Assembly: GCF_000725885.1 (NCBI RefSeq)
Contig: NZ_JODR01000004.1
Coordinates: 1 to 64,000 of the forward strand
Source of the DNA: Streptomyces albus subsp. albus
GTDB taxonomy: Bacteria > Actinomycetota > Actinomycetes > Streptomycetales > Streptomycetaceae
DNA length: 64,000 nucleotides
Direction of reading: 5' to 3'
The notes below the pieces were generated by a model. The model saw nothing but the letters and a program-made list of their open reading frames with translations, ran no database searches and was not told the origin of the DNA. Of the stretch, positions 61,442 through 64,000 are shown piece by piece. Numbering within the stretch: position 1 is the first letter of the stretch; each line of letters starts with the position of its first letter. Made by a program: the position numbers and the translations under genes.

Positions 61442-62374
61442 ATGACGCAGGAGACGCACGACACACACGGGGCGACCGCGAACCAGGGAGCGGCTGCGGA
61501 CGAAGGGACTCCGGGGGCCGTCGAGGGGACGCCGGAGACCGGTGAGGGAACGCCGGGGGCCGATGAGACGGCGGAGGCCAGTGGGGTGCCGGACACCGGC
61601 CGGGTGCCGGGGACCGGTGGCGAGCCCTCCGCCGTCGGCCGGACCGCCGTGGTGACCGGCGCGGGCTCCGGAATAGGCCGCGCCGTCGCACTGACCCTGG
61701 CCGACGCCGGCTGGCGGGTCGCCCTCGCCGGCCGCCGCCCCGCGGCCCTGGCCGAGACCGCCGGACTGGCCGGCGGCACCACCCTGTGCCTGCCCACCGA
61801 CGTCACCGACCCGGCGGCCGTCACCGCCCTCTTCGACGCCGTCCGCGACCACTGGGGCCGCCTCGACCTCCTCTTCAACAACGCGGGCACCTTCGGCCCC
61901 GCCGTACCGCTGGAAGACCTCTCCTTCGACGAGTGGCGCACCGTCGTGGACGTCAACCTGCACGGCGCCTTCCTGTGCGCCCAGGGCGCGTTCCGGCTCA
62001 TGAAGGACCAGGAGCCGCGTGGTGGCCGCATCATCAACAACGGCTCCGTCTCCGCCCACGCCCCACGCCCCGGCTCCATCGCCTACACGGCCACCAAGCA
62101 CGCCATGACGGGGCTCACCAAGTCACTGTCCCTGGACGGCCGCCGCCACGACATCGCCTGCGGCCAGATCGACATCGGCAACGCCGCCACCGAGATGACC
62201 GCCGCCATGCCCCACGGCGTGCCCCAGGCCGACGGCACCCTCGCGGCGGAACCCGTCATGTCCGCCACCGATGTGGCCCGCACCGTCCTGCACATGGCCT
62301 CCCTCCCGCTGGAGGCCAACGTCCAGTTCGCGACCGTCCTCGCGACGAAGATGCCGTACATCGGGCGGGGCTGA
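61442..62374 (+). CDS. Short-chain dehydrogenase/reductase with disordered N-tail
   Basis: A 310-residue SDR. Residues 1-65 are Gly/Thr/Glu-rich with repeated EGTPGA/EGTPET units. The classical SDR core follows: [40 protein letters not shown], the catalytic Ser in [20 protein letters not shown] and Lys in [26 protein letters not shown] marks the substrate loop. TACCCT about nine bases before ATG 61442 may be a -10. Substrate unknown. It is divergent from the exporter. Confidence 0.9.
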   Translation: MTQETHDTHGATANQGAAADEGTPGAVEGTPETGEGTPGADETAEASGVPDTGRVPGTGGEPSAVGRTAVVTGAGSGIGRAVALTLADAGWRVALAGRRPAALAETAGLAGGTTLCLPTDVTDPAAVTALFDAVRDHWGRLDLLFNNAGTFGPAVPLEDLSFDEWRTVVDVNLHGAFLCAQGAFRLMKDQEPRGGRIINNGSVSAHAPRPGSIAYTATKHAMTGLTKSLSLDGRRHDIACGQIDIGNAATEMTAAMPHGVPQADGTLAAEPVMSATDVARTVLHMASLPLEANVQFATVLATKMPYIGRG

Positions 62375-62835
62375 GACCGGCCCCCCGGCGGGGGCCGGCG
62401 GACCGGCGGGACCGTGACGGTCCGGTGCGGGGCACCCCCGGGACCGCTTGCGGCACCCGGATCCCGACGGGGCCCCGGACCCCCTCAGCGGACGCGCCGG
62501 CCCCGTGGCAAGAATCAGCCGGGCCACAACGGACCCGCGACGGGCCCATGTCCGATCCACGGCGGACCCATGGCCGATCCGCGACGGGACCACTGCCGGT
62601 CCGCGGCGGGAAGGCGACCGTCCGCAGCCCCGCGCGACCGCTTCGCGAGCCGCCCCCGCAGCCGCCAGGCAACCGGTCGGCGTACCGCCCGCGCCCGAGA
62701 CGCGACCGCCCCGCGTACCGCCCCACGGCGGGAACACGGGCGAGCACAGACGGGACCACGGGCGGGACCACGAGCGGGAACACAAGCGGGGCCACGGCGG
62801 GAACACCGCGTACCGCCGCATGGTTGGGTGGTGGC
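62375..62835. other. Intergenic region with 12-bp and 22-24-bp repeats
   Basis: The region before the PhzF gene has no domain-bearing frame. Two repeat blocks are visible: units of 22-24 bp like GGACCCATGGCCGATCCGCG at about 62540-62605, and 12-bp units near GCGGGACCACGA, five copies, at 62728-62808. No terminator for the SDR gene was firmly seen. Confidence 0.55.
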
Positions 62836-63708
62836 ATGACGGCGAACGGGACCACGAACCTCACCTCCGACGTACTGCGGTACACCGCTTTCTCCGCCAT
62901 CCCGGCGGGCGGCAACCCCGCCGGGGTGGTGCTCGACGCGAGCGGACTGGACGACGCGGCGCGGCTGGCGGTGGCCGCCGAAGTGGGGTACTCGGAGACG
63001 GCGTTCGTGACGGCGGCCGACGACGCCGGGGAACGCACCTACGACGTGCGGTACTTCAGCCCGCTCGCGGAGGTCGCCTTCTGCGGGCACGCCACCATCG
63101 CGACCGCCGTGGCCCTCGCCGAACGCGTCGGCACCGGCGAACTGCTCTTCCGCACCCAGGCCGGGCCGGTGCCCGTCACCGTCGTCGAGGAGGACGGCCG
63201 GCCGCTGGCGACGCTCAGCAGCGTCGAACCGCACGACAAGCCGGTGGCGGAGGCGGACCTGAACGAGGCGCTGGCGGCCCTCGGCTGGGCCGAGCAGGAC
63301 CTGGACGGCACCATCCCGCCGCGTACCGCCTTCGCCGGCAACGACCATCTCGTCCTCGCCGTCGCCACCCGGGAACGACTGGCCGCGCTCGACTACGACG
63401 TCGAACGGCTCAAGGCGCTGATGCTGCGGCTCGGGCTGACCACGGTGCACCTGGTGTGGCGGGAGTCGGGCGGCGTCTTCCACGTCCGCGACCCCTTCCC
63501 CGTCGGCGGCGTACGAGAGGACCCGGCGACCGGCGCGGCGGCGGCGGCCTTCGGCGGCTATCTGCGGGCGGCGGGCCTGGTGCCCGAGGAAGCACGGCTC
63601 GTGCTGCACCAGGGGGAGGACATGGGACGGCCCGGCGTGCTGACCGTCGATCTGCGGGCCGGCGACCCGCGCGTCCACGTCTCCGGTACGGCCACCCGGC
63701 TGCGCTGA
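62836..63708 (+). CDS. PhzF-family isomerase
   Basis: A 290-residue protein of the diaminopimelate-epimerase fold. YTAFSAIPAGGNPAGVVLDA holds the N-terminal motif GNPAGVV, EVGYSETAFVT contains the conserved Glu of PhzF proteins, VRYFSPLAEVAFCGHATIAT is the FCGHAT motif, and REDPATGAAAAAFGGYL is the second phosphate-like loop. PhzF itself isomerises DHHA in phenazine synthesis, but the absence of other phz genes makes a general isomerase or unknown metabolic role more likely. Confidence 0.9.
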   Translation: MTANGTTNLTSDVLRYTAFSAIPAGGNPAGVVLDASGLDDAARLAVAAEVGYSETAFVTAADDAGERTYDVRYFSPLAEVAFCGHATIATAVALAERVGTGELLFRTQAGPVPVTVVEEDGRPLATLSSVEPHDKPVAEADLNEALAALGWAEQDLDGTIPPRTAFAGNDHLVLAVATRERLAALDYDVERLKALMLRLGLTTVHLVWRESGGVFHVRDPFPVGGVREDPATGAAAAAFGGYLRAAGLVPEEARLVLHQGEDMGRPGVLTVDLRAGDPRVHVSGTATRLR

Positions 63709-63745
63709 GACGCCCCGGTACGAGACGCGGATCACCCGGCGCCCT

Positions 63746-63773
63746 CCCGCCCGGCTGTGGTCCGCCGGGCGGG
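63746..63773 (+). terminator. Terminator after the PhzF-family gene
   Basis: CCCGCCCGGC pairs with GCCGGGCGGG over an eight-base loop, 38 bases after the stop. Confidence 0.7.
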
Positions 63774-63818
63774 GGCGGGGGCAGACTCGGCGGGCAGTCA
63801 CCGCCGAGGAGCCGACAG

Positions 63819-64000
63819 ATGACCGAGCCCGCACCCTCCGCCGCCCACGCCTCCTACCAGAACGAGATCTATCTGCACGGCCTGGAAGGCCGTGTCCCGC
63901 CCTTCACCACCGACGGCACGGCACTGGGCGCATCGGCCCGCCGGCACCTGGACCAGGGCGCTTTCGGCTACGTCGCCGGGGCCGCGGGGTCCGGCGCCAC
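63819..64000 (+). CDS. Alpha-hydroxy-acid oxidase/lactate 2-monooxygenase-like, N-terminal part
   Basis: The first 60 codons are in the window: MTEPAPSAAHASYQNEIYLH, then GLEGRVPPFTTDGTALGASA and RRHLDQGAFGYVAGAAGSGA. The YQNEIYLHGL-G-P-FTTD pattern and GAFGYVAGAAGSG match FMN-dependent lactate 2-monooxygenases and related alpha-hydroxy-acid oxidases. GAGGAGCCGACAG precedes the ATG. The catalytic residues lie beyond the right edge. Confidence 0.85.
   Translation, partial: MTEPAPSAAHASYQNEIYLHGLEGRVPPFTTDGTALGASARRHLDQGAFGYVAGAAGSGA

Noticed and set aside
62836..63708. Phenazine biosynthesis cluster
   Set aside because: Only a PhzF-family isomerase is present; no phzA/B, C, D, E or G genes are in the window.

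Overview
The window has the composition and gene content of a Streptomyces chromosome or a close relative. It is very GC-rich, with strong G/C bias at third codon positions and many GTG starts. Neighbouring genes often overlap as GTGA or ATGA. Marker genes include a SARP/AfsR-type regulator, paired ECF sigma factors, an F420 reductase, a c-di-AMP riboswitch ahead of a LysM transglycosylase, and a sugar ABC importer lacking its own ATPase. No rRNA, tRNA, CRISPR array or phage was seen. The only mobile DNA is the end of an IS30-type element at the extreme left.

Layout. 0.4-17.4 kb is mostly housekeeping and transport: a Cmx-like MFS exporter, a membrane-anchored EEP-fold hydrolase, panB, a DrrAB-like ABC exporter facing a large SARP-NB-ARC regulator, ChaB, a site-2-type protease, a DHA2 exporter, a lipoprotein, an F420:NADP reductase and a SpoU methyltransferase. 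16.3-23.4 kb is a glycan-use locus: a sialidase, a DeoR/LacI hybrid regulator, a lipoprotein binding protein, two permeases and a 2-hydroxyacid dehydrogenase. 23.5-30.1 kb holds the LysM transglycosylase with its c-di-AMP riboswitch, a small SPOR-like protein, methionine aminopeptidase, heme oxygenase behind an iron-box-like palindrome, RtcB RNA ligase, a MerR regulator and a frameshifted SDR.

30.3-46.3 kb is a surface-polysaccharide cluster with an initiating sugar transferase, GDP-fucose synthase and GDP-mannose dehydratase, three glycosyltransferases, polymerase-like and flippase-like membrane proteins, a Wzz/BY-kinase-like protein without a Walker A lysine, a secreted propeller-FN3-DNRLRE protein, a small lipoprotein, and a cytidylyltransferase paired with a CDP-alcohol phosphotransferase. 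Genes switch strand repeatedly and several pairs overlap tail to tail. Together they suggest a Wzx/Wzy-type 6-deoxyhexose polymer with a phospho-alcohol substituent.

46.4-64 kb is mixed: a lipoprotein, a prim-pol protein, a glycerophosphodiesterase, a TetR regulator with three operator-like palindromes facing a 57-residue basic protein, a small secreted protein, a dimethylargininase, divergent ECF42-like (frameshifted) and ECF41-like sigma factors with their YCII and CMD partners, an Rsm22-like methyltransferase, a serine hydrolase, a Bcr/CflA exporter, an SDR, a PhzF protein and the start of a lactate-monooxygenase-like gene.

The observations most worth follow-up are four TGTCGGT heptamers at exact 11-bp spacing before the ABC exporter next to the SARP gene (SARP-box geometry), the polysaccharide cluster with its degenerate kinase and CDP-alcohol branch, the triple palindrome at the TetR divergon, and several intergenic minisatellite arrays. 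Two clear frameshifts (SDR and ECF42) and one possible third may be true mutations or assembly errors.
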